17,383 nt of DNA from an uncultured Clostridia bacterium (GCA_947381875.1 CANCXY010000040.1:1-17383); one strand, 5' to 3'; shown: positions 1-7,570, counted from the stretch's first letter. Made by a program: numbers and translations. Notes: generated by a model from the sequence alone, not told the origin.

Positions 1-1086
1 CTGGACCCCGGCAAAACACCGATGGAAAACCTGCAATTCCTCCTGTTCTTAGCCGCGGTGATAAAGGCCGTCGACCAGTATCAGGACCTGCTGCGCGTCA
101 CGGTGGCCTCGGCAGGCAACGACCACCGCCTCGGCGCGAATGAAGCGCCCCCGGCGATCATCTCTATTTTTGTGGGGGAGGAATTGGAAGCCGTTATAGA
201 GGCGATTGCCTCCGGCGAGGATTATATTGCCCCCGCGAAACTGAAAATGGAACTGGGCGTCGATATTCTGCCTACGTTCTCCAAAGATACCACCGACCGC
301 AACCGCACGTCCCCGTTTGCGTTCACGGGCAATAAATTTGAGTTCCGTATGCCCGGCAGCGCCATGAGTGTGGCCGATGCGAACGTAGTATTGAATACAG
401 CCGTTGCAAAAGCCCTGCGCGGGTATGCCGACGAGTTGGAGCAGGCCGAAAATTTCGACAAAGCGGTCATTAAACTGGTAAAACGGACCATCCGCGACCA
501 TAAGCGTATCATTTTTAACGGCAACGGCTACAGCAAGGAATGGGAGGCCGAAGCCGAGGCGCGCGGTCTGTGCAATTTCCGCAACACCGTAGAGGCCCTG
601 CCGTGCCTCATCAGCAAGAAAAATATTGATCTGTTTGAGGAATTTGGCATCTTTACCCGCACAGAGGTACGGGCGCGCTATGCGGTGCATTTGGAGAATT
701 ATGCTAAAACCCTGCATATCGAGGCGCTGACAATGCTGGACATGACGAAAAAACAGATATTCCCGGCTGTTACCGCGTATATGGGCGCGGTGGCGCAGTC
801 GGCGGAGGCAATCGGCCGGACTGGCCTCTCCGCGCGCGCGGCACAATCGCTGTTGGCGAAGCTGACAGAGGGGGCCGACAAGCTGTGGGACGCGCTGGAA
901 GCCCTGCAAACCGTCGTGGGACGCGTACCCAAAGACGACAGCCTCGCCACCGCCGTTTACTACCGCGACGAGGTACTCCCGGCGATGGCCGCCCTGCGCA
1001 CGGAGGCGGACGCGCTGGAACTGCTGTGTGCAAAGGAATATTGGCCGCTGCCTACCTATGGCGATTTGCTGTTTGGCGTGAATTAA
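1..1086 (+). CDS. glnN: Type III glutamine synthetase, C-terminal half (5' end outside window)
   Basis: The reading frame is open from base 1 (Leu-Asp-Pro-Gly-Lys-Thr-Pro...) to the stop at 1084-1086, so the gene starts upstream of the window; the ATG at 22 is internal. About 361 residues remain of a family usually near 700. Glutamine synthetase condenses glutamate and ammonia using ATP, in the cytoplasm, as the main route of nitrogen assimilation. The stretch NDHRLGANEAPPAIIS, shortly after the start of the visible part, is a hallmark of the GSIII (GlnN) catalytic core. The rest is the helical C-terminal region specific to GSIII, ending PTYGDLLFGVN. A strong hairpin 42 bases after the stop fits the end of a transcript. 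The family call is firm; the upstream half and regulation cannot be seen. Confidence 0.93.
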   Translation: MDPGKTPMENLQFLLFLAAVIKAVDQYQDLLRVTVASAGNDHRLGANEAPPAIISIFVGEELEAVIEAIASGEDYIAPAKLKMELGVDILPTFSKDTTDRNRTSPFAFTGNKFEFRMPGSAMSVADANVVLNTAVAKALRGYADELEQAENFDKAVIKLVKRTIRDHKRIIFNGNGYSKEWEAEAEARGLCNFRNTVEALPCLISKKNIDLFEEFGIFTRTEVRARYAVHLENYAKTLHIEALTMLDMTKKQIFPAVTAYMGAVAQSAEAIGRTGLSARAAQSLLAKLTEGADKLWDALEALQTVVGRVPKDDSLATAVYYRDEVLPAMAALRTEADALELLCAKEYWPLPTYGDLLFGVN

Positions 1087-1127
1087 AAACTGAGAATATA
1101 AGGAAAATGCCGTTGCTTGGTATAGAC

Positions 1128-1157
1128 AGAGGGCCGGGGCAAACGCCCCGGCCCTCT
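1128..1157. terminator. Bidirectional hairpin terminator between glnN and fic
   Basis: A perfect 13-bp stem (AGAGGGCCGGGGC with its complement) closes an AAAC loop. It lies between the convergent glnN and fic stop codons. There is no long T-tract on either side, so termination is inferred from stem strength and position. Confidence 0.7.
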
Positions 1158-1188
1158 TGCGCTTCCTGCTGCAATGCTTTATTTACGA

Positions 1189-1929
1189 TTAGGGAAAGGG
1201 GACATGGAACAGGCGCAAAATCTCCTTCTGGGATTCATGCTCCCGCTCTACTAAGAATGCGATAAAATCTCTGTCGTTTATGTGCGCGCGTTCTAACAGA
1301 GAGACGTACTCCATGCGCAGAATGGGCGGGATAATCGCCGGAAGGTAGCCGTCCTGGATAAGCGCGAGGTTCATCAGCAGCCTGGCAACGCGGCCATTCC
1401 CGTCCCGGAAAGGATGGATGAATACAAACCGCTTGTGTAACTGTGCCGCGAATACCACAGGATGGTAATTCCCCCGTTCGGTATCCGCCCACGCGAACAG
1501 CGATTCCATCTCTTGCGCTATCGTATCCGGCGGCGCGACAGGGAACTTTGACCCTGTGATAATCACCGGGACATCCCGCCAGCGCCCCGCGTATGCTGGC
1601 TCAATGTTCTGGTAGAAAAGCCGGTGCATTTCTATAACAGCCCGTTCGTCAATGCGGCGTTCGTTCAGCAGTGTGAACATAAAATCGTAGGCTTTGGCGT
1701 GGTCTACCGCTTCCAGCACGTCGCGCAGCGGCTTGCCGCCCATTGTCAGGCCGTCCTCGATTAGTACCTTTGTCTCGCTCTCCGTCAGCGTGTTGCCCTC
1801 CAGCGCGTTGGAGGCCCAGGTCAGTCCCACGCGGTAATAGTCGCGTATCTGCCGGAGCATTTCGCCCTGCATTGGGCGCAGCGCGGCAACTTCCTTTTGG
1901 AACAGGTCGATTTTTTGCAAAAGCTCCAT
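1189..1929 (-). CDS. Fic-domain protein (probable AMP/NMP transferase), class II
   Basis: A 246-residue protein with a complete Fic active-site motif, HPFRDGNGRVAR (residues 172-183), which fits HxFx(D/E)GNGRxxR. His172 would be the catalytic base and the following loop binds nucleotide phosphates. Fic enzymes usually transfer AMP, or another nucleotide, to a hydroxyl group on a target protein. SNALEG at residues 40-45 matches the inhibitory-helix motif (S/T)xxxE(G/N). Because it lies N-terminal to the Fic core this is a class II, self-inhibited protein, with Glu44 expected to block ATP gamma-phosphate positioning. A flap region (SKFPVAPPD, about 127-135) precedes the core. No antitoxin-like partner gene adjoins it and no winged-helix domain is visible. 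The start ATG follows a weak AAAGGGA site. The target is unknown. Confidence 0.9.
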   Translation of the reverse strand: MELLQKIDLFQKEVAALRPMQGEMLRQIRDYYRVGLTWASNALEGNTLTESETKVLIEDGLTMGGKPLRDVLEAVDHAKAYDFMFTLLNERRIDERAVIEMHRLFYQNIEPAYAGRWRDVPVIITGSKFPVAPPDTIAQEMESLFAWADTERGNYHPVVFAAQLHKRFVFIHPFRDGNGRVARLLMNLALIQDGYLPAIIPPILRMEYVSLLERAHINDRDFIAFLVEREHESQKEILRLFHVPFP

Positions 1930-1951
1930 CCTGTCACCATCCCTTTGATGG

Positions 1952-1974
1952 TTCCTTGCTTGGAGGGCAAGGAA
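1952..1974 (-). other. Hairpin in the fic leader
   Basis: An 8-bp inverted repeat (TTCCTTGC / GCAAGGAA) has a 7-base loop lying 22 bases upstream of the fic start. On the fic transcript the loop reads CCTCCAA, which contains an anti-Shine-Dalgarno-like CCUCC. A role in translation is only a possibility. Confidence 0.35.
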
Positions 1975-1999
1975 TCATGGCTATATGTCTATTAGTATT

Positions 2000-2005
2000 A
2001 GTATA
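2000..2005 (-). promoter_or_regulatory. Possible extended -10 element for fic
   Basis: The minus strand reads TGGTATACT, a TGn-extended -10 box, about 70 bases upstream of the fic start. No good -35 is present at 17 bp (TACCCA), so this would depend on the extended -10. Confidence 0.35.
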
Positions 2006-2064
2006 CCATACAGCGCCGGGGTTGGGTAGGGGAGGGAGGGAAAATCAATTTACCCATTTACAGT

Positions 2065-2091
2065 TTTCTCCCCGCCAAAGGCGGGGAGAAA
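2065..2091. repeat. Intergenic palindrome of the CCCCGCC/GGCGGGG family
   Basis: A perfect 12-bp stem (TTTCTCCCCGCC and its complement) has an AAA loop, in the gap between the divergent 5' end of fic and the 3' end of the reductase operon. It resembles the longer palindromes at 4232-4264 and 16198-16234 in its C-run/GCC/G-run core. Confidence 0.65.
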
Positions 2092-2115
2092 GTCGCGAAA
2101 GCTATTGATTGGACA

Positions 2116-2174
2116 AGATGGGTTTCCAAAGGGGCTGCGCCCCTTTAGCGGAGTCCAGAGGCAGAGCCTCTGGG
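2116..2174 (-). repeat. Hairpin-array 3'-UTR element, copy 1
   Basis: Two adjacent hairpins: CCAGAGGC/GCCTCTGG (2155-2173, loop AGA) and AAAGGGGC/GCCCCTTT (2128-2146). They are joined, on the minus strand, by GGACTCCGC and end GGAAACCCATCTT. This matches the last two modules of the element after fba (13849-13958). It begins about 13 bases after the stop of the reductase gene, in the same orientation relative to that gene as the other copies. Confidence 0.8.
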
Positions 2175-2187
2175 AGCCGTTTTCCTC

Positions 2188-4206
2188 TTAAATCGCGTTT
2201 GCGGCGTGGTAAGCGCTACGGACGGCAGCGGCGATATCGGCGGTGCGTTCGCCGGAGCAGTCGCCCACGAAGGTGACGGGGGTGGTGACGCCTTCTATAG
2301 AGAAGGGAATCTTTTTGGAGCCTACCGCCATCACAACCCAATCACATGGGATGGAAACAGCCTCGTTGGTTTCCGTGTTTACCGCCTGTACGCCGTCGGC
2401 GGTGATGGCGGTCACTTTCGTCTTGACAAACTGCTCTGCTTTCTGTTCGGCAAAATCCTTCATGATGATCGGCAGAATGGTGGACGATTCCCCGGAGGCA
2501 ATCTTATCCAGCATTTCCACAATGGCCACCGTGCAGCCCTTTTCCAGCAGGAACTCCGCCGTCTCCGTGCCCACGAGGCCGCCGCCAATCACCGCGCATT
2601 TGCCGGAGGGCGTCACCTTCCCGGCCAATACGTCCCAGGAGGAGACGACATTGGCCCCATCCGCGCCCGGCACGGGCAGGCTGAAATTATGCGCGCCCAC
2701 CGCCACAATCACGGCGTCGGCAGCGTTCATCTCCTCGACGCCGCACGACTGGCCTAATTTTATATGCACACCCAATGCGGGCAGAATCTTTTCATAATAT
2801 TCCACCGACCGCAAAATCTCGGCTTTCCGCGGCGGAGCTGCCGCCAGCAGGATCTGGCCGCCCATCTTTTCGGCGGTGTCGTACAGCGTGACGGCGTATC
2901 CCCGCTTTGCGGCCACGCGGGCGGCTTCCAGCCCGGCAATGCCCGCGCCAATCACCACGACCTTTTTCTCTCCCTCGCCGGGGCGCAGGAAAATCGTGGC
3001 TTCATCACCATTCTCCGCGTTGAGGACGCAGGAGATATATTTGCGGTTCTGGATGGCGTCCACACAGCCCTTATTGCAGTTGAGGCAGGTGCGGATGGGT
3101 TCATCGCGTTCCACTTTCAGCGCAATATCCGGGTCGGTGAGCAGGGAGCGGCCATAGCCGATCACATCCGCCTGCCCGGCGTTCAAAATCTCCTCGCCTG
3201 CCTCTACGGTGACGACGCGCCCCACGGTGGCTACGGGGATAGACACTAACTTTTTGATCTCCGCCGCAATCGGAAGGGTCCAGTTGTACGGCACAGTGCC
3301 CATCGGCGGGATGGTATCGCCCATGTTGCCGGTGTGGTTGGCCTGTGCGGCCTGGATCATATCTACGCCGGCCTTTTCCAGCAAAACGGCGAACTGTTTT
3401 GCCTCCTCCGGCATCAGGCCGCCTTTGCCGCGCAGGGAGCCGTCGGGGTTGACGGTGATGATGGGCAGCTTGTATTCCAAAATCAAATCAGGCGCGGCCT
3501 CTTTCAGCGCGGCCACCACTTCTAACGCATAGCGGACGCGGTTCTCAAAGCTGCCGCCGTACTCGTCTGTGCGGTGGTTGAGCAGCTCCGAACACAGAGA
3601 ACCAATCAGGCGGTCGCCATGTACCTCTATTGCGTCGATACCGGCCTGTGCGGCGCGGCGGGCGCAGGCGGCCATAGCCTTTTGAATATCCTTTAACTGT
3701 TCTACAGTGGCTTCGGAGATGAAGTGCTGCATATCGTGACGCAGTTTGGCGTATGCCTCGGCGCGCAGCTTTTCCGATTCCGCCATTTTCGCCTCAAACT
3801 GCGCCGTATCGCCTGCCGCTTTGGCGGCCTGCGCGGCTCTGCCCGCCATCATGGAGCCGACAATCATCTTGCCAACGCCGGGCACGTCGTACTCCGGATG
3901 GAAAATTTGCAGCGCCACTTTGGCCCCGTGGGCATGCACCGCTTCAGCCAGCTTCTGAAATGAGGGGATCTGGCTGTCGTCGCACAGCTTGGGCGTGGGG
4001 GAGGCGGTGTTCACCGGGGCCACGTCGCCAAGGGCGATATAGGCTACGCCGCCCTTGGCCAGCCGCTCGTAAAAATGCAGGCTGCGCGAGCCGATGGAGC
4101 CGTCGCGCTCCTCATAGCCTGTGGTGAGCGGGGGGAACATGATGCGGTTTTTCAATGTCTGGCCGCCCACCTTCAGCGGCTGGAGCAGGGGAGAATTTTT
4201 GCCCAT
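2188..4206 (-). CDS. NADH:flavin oxidoreductase of the 2,4-dienoyl-CoA/enoate reductase family (FMN, 4Fe-4S, FAD)
   Basis: A 672-residue protein. Residues 1 to about 365 are an old-yellow-enzyme TIM barrel binding FMN (FPPLTTGYEERDG near the start; NHRTDEYGGSFENR at 210-223; PVATVGR at 324-330). Cys374, 377, 381 and 393 form the C-x2-C-x3-C-x11-C cluster site. Two Rossmann folds follow: VVVIGAGIAGLEAA (416-429, FAD) and CAVIGGGLVGTETAE (537-551, NAD(P)H). Relatives such as FadH, BaiCD and 2-enoate reductase reduce a C=C bond conjugated to a carbonyl; the substrate here is unknown. The His-x-x-His seen in its partner is His196-x-x-Arg199, and an Ala-rich charged helix (about 120-165) replaces a substrate loop. 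The start at 4206 has an AAAGGA site 10 bases upstream; a longer in-frame start at 4296 would run through a palindromic repeat and is rejected. It is second in an operon with a paralogue, 79 bases downstream. Confidence 0.9.
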   Translation of the reverse strand: MGKNSPLLQPLKVGGQTLKNRIMFPPLTTGYEERDGSIGSRSLHFYERLAKGGVAYIALGDVAPVNTASPTPKLCDDSQIPSFQKLAEAVHAHGAKVALQIFHPEYDVPGVGKMIVGSMMAGRAAQAAKAAGDTAQFEAKMAESEKLRAEAYAKLRHDMQHFISEATVEQLKDIQKAMAACARRAAQAGIDAIEVHGDRLIGSLCSELLNHRTDEYGGSFENRVRYALEVVAALKEAAPDLILEYKLPIITVNPDGSLRGKGGLMPEEAKQFAVLLEKAGVDMIQAAQANHTGNMGDTIPPMGTVPYNWTLPIAAEIKKLVSIPVATVGRVVTVEAGEEILNAGQADVIGYGRSLLTDPDIALKVERDEPIRTCLNCNKGCVDAIQNRKYISCVLNAENGDEATIFLRPGEGEKKVVVIGAGIAGLEAARVAAKRGYAVTLYDTAEKMGGQILLAAAPPRKAEILRSVEYYEKILPALGVHIKLGQSCGVEEMNAADAVIVAVGAHNFSLPVPGADGANVVSSWDVLAGKVTPSGKCAVIGGGLVGTETAEFLLEKGCTVAIVEMLDKIASGESSTILPIIMKDFAEQKAEQFVKTKVTAITADGVQAVNTETNEAVSIPCDWVVMAVGSKKIPFSIEGVTTPVTFVGDCSGERTADIAAAVRSAYHAANAI

Positions 4207-4231
4207 AATTGGTACATCCTTTCTTATTTTA

Positions 4232-4264
4232 TGTATTCCCCCGCCCGCAGGGCGGGGGAATACA
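4232..4264. repeat. Intercistronic palindrome (15-bp stem) in the reductase operon
   Basis: A perfect 15-bp stem (TGTATTCCCCCGCCC and its complement) has a 3-base loop. It lies between the stop of the first reductase gene and the ribosome binding site of the second. Its closest relative in the window is at 16198-16234. It could set the relative output of the two genes or stabilise the upstream transcript; neither is shown by sequence. Confidence 0.8.
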
Positions 4265-4285
4265 GGGAAAACCTCGCTGTGGTTT

Positions 4286-6232
4286 TTACAGCGCAAGGGC
4301 GGTTTGATAGCCCTGTGTAATGGCGTCTTTCAGATTGCCCGGCTTTGCGGCGTCGCCTAAGATATGGTACGCCGCGCCGCTTGCCTTCAGCATTTCTTCC
4401 AGCGCCGGGTCGGGACGGTAGCCTACGGCCAGCACAAGCGTGTCCGCTCCGGTCAGCGTGTGTTCTTCTCCGTCTTTTGTGTAGATGATGGCGTCCGGTT
4501 CTACGCGCTCCACCTTCGCGCCGCAAATCAACTGGATGCCCTTTTTCAGCATCCGCTGCACCAGCAGGCTGCGGCCCGGCCCAGATTCCGTCAGCATCAC
4601 GCCGGGGGCCATTTCCAGCACGGTTACTTCCCAGTTGCGCGGGAACAGGTCGTTGATGAGCGGGGCAAGGTAATCTGCCGTTTCACAGCCCACCGAACCG
4701 CCGCCCAGCACTACGATCTTCCGCCCTGGGAACGCGCGGCCCGCTAAAATGTCGTCGGCGGTCATCCACTGTTTGTAGGCGGTGAATGCCTCTGGAACAA
4801 CGGGGACGGCCCCCGTGCAGGCGATTACCTCATACCCGGCAAATTCGCCGCGCAGGAGGTCTTCTGTCACCGGGCAGTTCAGCCGCACTTCCACGCCAGC
4901 CTGTGCGAGCTTGCGCACCATGTATTTCGTCACTTTTGCCAAATCCTGTTTGGCGATGGGCACCGCCGCCAGGCGCAGCAGGCCGCCCAATGCGTCGCCC
5001 TTTTCGCACAGCACCACATGATGGCCCCGCTTCTTTGCCGTGAAAGCCGCTTCCATCCCGGCAGGCCCGCCGCCGATCACCAGCACATTTTTCACCGTTT
5101 GGGCCGGGGGGATCGTCTCCTCGTTTTCGGGTTCCAGCGAGGGGTTCACCGTGCAGGAAACACGTTTGCCAAACATGATGCCGTTCAGGCACCGCAGGCA
5201 GCCGATACATGGGCGGATATCATCTTCCCGCCCCGACATGGCCTTGCTGACAAATTCCGGGTCACACAGGTTGGCGCGACCCATCATGCAAATATCGGCC
5301 TTACCGTTTGCAATCAGTTCTTCCGCCAGCCACGGTTCTGTGATGCGGCCCACCGTCGCCACGGGGATGGAGACGCGCTGCCGGATTTCTTCCGCCAGGC
5401 GCATATGGGAGCCCATTGGCGTACCAGGCGCGGGGATGGAGCTGCCGCGCATGATGGTGGTGCCGCCGGAGACATGCAGGAAATCGGCCCCCGCCGCCTC
5501 TAACTGCTTTGCCACATACACCGCGTCATTCAGGTTCAGCCCGCCGTCGGTGTACTCGTCGCCGGAAATGCGCACGTCAATGATGAAATCCTCGCCGCAC
5601 ATCCGTCGTACCTCGGCAATCACCTCTAACGTCAGGCGCAGGCGGCCCCGGATATCGCCGCCGTACTCGTCGGTGCGCTTGTTGTACAGCGGGGAAAGGA
5701 ACCCGCCCAACAGGCCGTGCGCATGCGCCGCGTGGATCTCCACGCCGTCGCCGCCCGCCTGCTGTACGCGCCGGGCCGCCGCGCCGAACTGCGTGATAAT
5801 TGTATGCAGCTCCTCCACTGTCACCGCGCGCGGTGCCTCTTTGGCGTAGTACGGCCCCACATGGGAGGGGGCGATCAGCCGGGGCGTGCCGGGTATGGGG
5901 AAGGCCATATAGGCCGGATGGAACAACTGGGGCAGGATCTTTGTGCCGTAAGCGTGTACAGCGTCCGTCAGCTTTTTCCAGCCTGGGATATAGGAGTCGT
6001 CGGAAATGGACATATCGCCCGGCAGGTAAATATAGGTAGGTTCCACCGTCGTCACTTCTGTAACAATCAGCCCTACGCCACCTTTGGCGCGGGCGGCATA
6101 GTGGGCCACAAGCGCATCGGTGACATACCCGTGGTCGGCCAGGTTGGTGGACAGCGGCGGCATAAATACCCGGTTCTTTACCGCGGTTTTGCCGATCTGG
6201 ATAGGGGAAAACAAGTGCGGATACGACGGCAT
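4286..6232 (-). CDS. NADH:flavin oxidoreductase of the 2,4-dienoyl-CoA/enoate reductase family (FMN, 4Fe-4S, FAD), first gene of operon
   Basis: A 648-residue paralogue of the next gene. The FMN TIM barrel runs to about residue 335 (NRVFMPPLSTNLADHG; GVEIHAAHAHGLLGGFLSP at 163-181 with the His167/His170 pair that in old yellow enzymes holds the substrate carbonyl; NKRTDEYGGD at 184-193; PVATVGR at 290-296). The cluster cysteines are Cys342, 345, 348 and 360, spaced C-x2-C-x2-C-x11-C. NVLVIGGGPAGMEAA (382-396) is the FAD fold and KIVVLGGGSVGCETAD (505-520) the NAD(P)H fold. Expected chemistry is NADH-driven reduction of an alpha,beta-unsaturated acid, ketone or CoA ester. FadH-, BaiCD- and enoate-reductase-type enzymes share this layout and cannot be told apart here. 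Start: GAGGAG 11 bases upstream. It is divergent from an AraC regulator that probably controls it. Confidence 0.9.
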   Translation of the reverse strand: MPSYPHLFSPIQIGKTAVKNRVFMPPLSTNLADHGYVTDALVAHYAARAKGGVGLIVTEVTTVEPTYIYLPGDMSISDDSYIPGWKKLTDAVHAYGTKILPQLFHPAYMAFPIPGTPRLIAPSHVGPYYAKEAPRAVTVEELHTIITQFGAAARRVQQAGGDGVEIHAAHAHGLLGGFLSPLYNKRTDEYGGDIRGRLRLTLEVIAEVRRMCGEDFIIDVRISGDEYTDGGLNLNDAVYVAKQLEAAGADFLHVSGGTTIMRGSSIPAPGTPMGSHMRLAEEIRQRVSIPVATVGRITEPWLAEELIANGKADICMMGRANLCDPEFVSKAMSGREDDIRPCIGCLRCLNGIMFGKRVSCTVNPSLEPENEETIPPAQTVKNVLVIGGGPAGMEAAFTAKKRGHHVVLCEKGDALGGLLRLAAVPIAKQDLAKVTKYMVRKLAQAGVEVRLNCPVTEDLLRGEFAGYEVIACTGAVPVVPEAFTAYKQWMTADDILAGRAFPGRKIVVLGGGSVGCETADYLAPLINDLFPRNWEVTVLEMAPGVMLTESGPGRSLLVQRMLKKGIQLICGAKVERVEPDAIIYTKDGEEHTLTGADTLVLAVGYRPDPALEEMLKASGAAYHILGDAAKPGNLKDAITQGYQTALAL

Positions 6233-6285
6233 TGGTCTGTCAGCTCCTCTCTGCGGGAAAAGGGAAGTGTGTGTTCTTTCCCTTT

Positions 6286-6314
6286 AGCATAACAGAACGG
6301 GAATGCAATCGGAA
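6286..6314 (-). promoter_or_regulatory. Candidate promoter of the reductase operon
   Basis: On the minus strand, -35 TTCCGA (6314-6309), a 17-base spacer and -10 TATGCT (6291-6286). The -35 is a poor match and lies in the left arm of the 6309-6347 inverted repeat, as expected for an activator-dependent promoter. It sits 54 bases upstream of the start codon. Confidence 0.5.
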
Positions 6315-6347
6315 TTGCAAAAACAGTAAATATAATTGCAATTCCGA
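6309..6347. promoter_or_regulatory. Operator-like 12-bp inverted repeat between divergent genes
   Basis: TCGGAATTGCAA (6309-6320) and its exact complement (6336-6347) are separated by 15 bases. A related direct half-site, GGGAATGCAA, lies just left at about 6299-6308. The left arm covers the -35 of the minus-strand reductase promoter and the right arm covers the -35 of the araC-type gene. This is the obvious binding site for the AraC protein encoded next to it. Confidence 0.7.
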
Positions 6348-6363
6348 CAAAATGTGTTATAAT
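6336..6363 (+). promoter_or_regulatory. Promoter of the AraC-family regulator gene
   Basis: -35 TTGCAA (6336-6341), a 16-base spacer, and a consensus -10 TATAAT (6358-6363), 37 bases before the start codon. The -35 is part of the right arm of the inverted repeat, which suggests autoregulation. Confidence 0.7.
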
Positions 6364-6400
6364 TTCCTATAAAAGAAACTCGGAAAAGAGGAGCAAAATC

Positions 6401-7363
6401 ATGAAATTAGACGAACTCAGCCGCCTTTCCGGCCAAGTGGGCACAGGTGACAGGCCGCGCAAGGCGGAGCGGATGCGGCAAATGCTGGCCGGGCGGGGCA
6501 TGCAATGGGGGGAGATGTACCAGGAATTGGAGATGTCGCACCGCTATGTGGACGCCTACCGGCACGAGAGCGAGGAGGGCGGGCATGTGCCCATGCACAG
6601 CCACAATTTTTATGAGCTGACCTACTGCCGTACAAGCTGCGGCATGGAATATCTGTTAGGGGCGAACCGGTACCGGGTGCAGCGGGGGGATATCGTGTTC
6701 ACGCCGCCCGGCGTCAACCACCGCCCGCTGTTAGCGGACCGCCTGGTAGCCCCCTGCCGCCGGGACGTTGTGTGGATCAGCCGCGAGTTTGTGGCGCGGA
6801 CGGCGGCCGCGTTCCCGTTTGACGCCGCGCCGGAACAGGAGCAGGCGTTTTTGCTGCGCACGATCGGTACGTCCTGGGAGATGTTGGGGGAATATTTTGA
6901 CACCAGCGTACAGGAAGCACTGCGCCGCGCGCCGTGCTGGGAGGTGTTCCTAGCGGGCAATACGCTGATCCTGCTGACGCAGCTGAGGCGCGCACTGGCA
7001 AGCCGCGGGGGCGCGACGCTGGCGCAGGCGGAGAAACCGGAGCTGCTGGAACAGGTGTTCGCCTACATTGAAACGCACCTTGCTGAACCAATCACCCTCG
7101 CCGATACCGCCCGGCATTTCTGGGTGAGCGAGAGCAAGATAAGCCAAATCTTCCGAAGCAAGTTGGGGGTCAGCTTTTACCGCTGTGTCACTCAGCGGCG
7201 GCTGATTGCGGCGAAATCGCTGATTGTGCAGGGCCTGCCACTGAATACTGTGCATGAACAGGTGGGCTTTGCCGATTACTCCACCTTTTTCCGGGCGTTC
7301 AAGCGGGAATACGGCATCGCGCCCAGCCACTTCCGGGCGCTGTACACGAAGGATGAGACGTAG
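6401..7363 (+). CDS. AraC-family transcriptional regulator with N-terminal cupin domain
   Basis: A 320-residue cytoplasmic DNA-binding protein. Residues about 60-110 form a cupin-like ligand-binding barrel (PMHSHNFYELTYC, His66/His68/Glu72, and GDIVFTPPGVNH). Residues about 215-316 are the double helix-turn-helix of the AraC/XylS family: LADTARHFWVSESKISQIF is the first HTH and VGFADYSTFFRAFKREYGIAPSHFR the second, with the usual FxxxFKxxxGxxPxxFR signature. GAGGAG lies 7 bases before the ATG. It is divergent from the two flavin reductases and shares a dyad operator with them, so it most likely senses their substrate or a related compound. Activator action is the usual mode of the family; the ligand is unknown. 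Confidence 0.94.
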   Translation: MKLDELSRLSGQVGTGDRPRKAERMRQMLAGRGMQWGEMYQELEMSHRYVDAYRHESEEGGHVPMHSHNFYELTYCRTSCGMEYLLGANRYRVQRGDIVFTPPGVNHRPLLADRLVAPCRRDVVWISREFVARTAAAFPFDAAPEQEQAFLLRTIGTSWEMLGEYFDTSVQEALRRAPCWEVFLAGNTLILLTQLRRALASRGGATLAQAEKPELLEQVFAYIETHLAEPITLADTARHFWVSESKISQIFRSKLGVSFYRCVTQRRLIAAKSLIVQGLPLNTVHEQVGFADYSTFFRAFKREYGIAPSHFRALYTKDET

Positions 7364-7482
7364 CGGCGGAGTGAAACAGCCCTCTGGACCATCCATCTTC
7401 GGCGTACACGACAGGTTTTGCCGGGTTTGGGGATGGGACAGCCTGTTGCGGATGATTTTTTTGCATTTTTTCTTCTGGCCTA

Positions 7483-7511
7483 TTGACATAAGGGAATGTT
7501 TGGCATATAAT
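7483..7511 (+). promoter_or_regulatory. Consensus sigma-A promoter
   Basis: TTGACA (7483-7488), a 17-base spacer, TATAAT (7506-7511): a perfect housekeeping promoter. It lies 60 bases before the start of the small membrane protein gene, so that gene is its own transcription unit. The preceding 7364-7482 holds no clear element. Confidence 0.9.
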
Positions 7512-7570
7512 ACAAAACATAAGTTTCAATACGATTGTTTCAAAACAAGCAATTTTCTATGGAGGAAAAA

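Noticed and set aside
49..909. Long open frames antisense to glnN and in the GC-rich genes generally
   Set aside because: High G+C removes stops; the opposite strand carries clear family motifs and these frames lack ribosome binding sites and recognisable domains.
4232..4264. CRISPR-like repeats
   Set aside because: The palindromes are scattered over 14 kb without regular spacing or spacers, and no cas gene is present.
4207..4296. Extended 702-residue start for the second reductase
   Set aside because: The extra 30 residues translate through the 4232-4264 palindrome, and a proper ribosome binding site precedes the ATG at 4206.
4224..4526. Short frames with SPARRAGEY-type strings, also at 16087-16446 and 16148-16687
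   Set aside because: These strings are the palindromes read in wrong frames, inside or against real genes.
7364..7482. Terminator for the AraC gene
   Set aside because: T-runs are present near 7456-7470 but no convincing stem precedes them.
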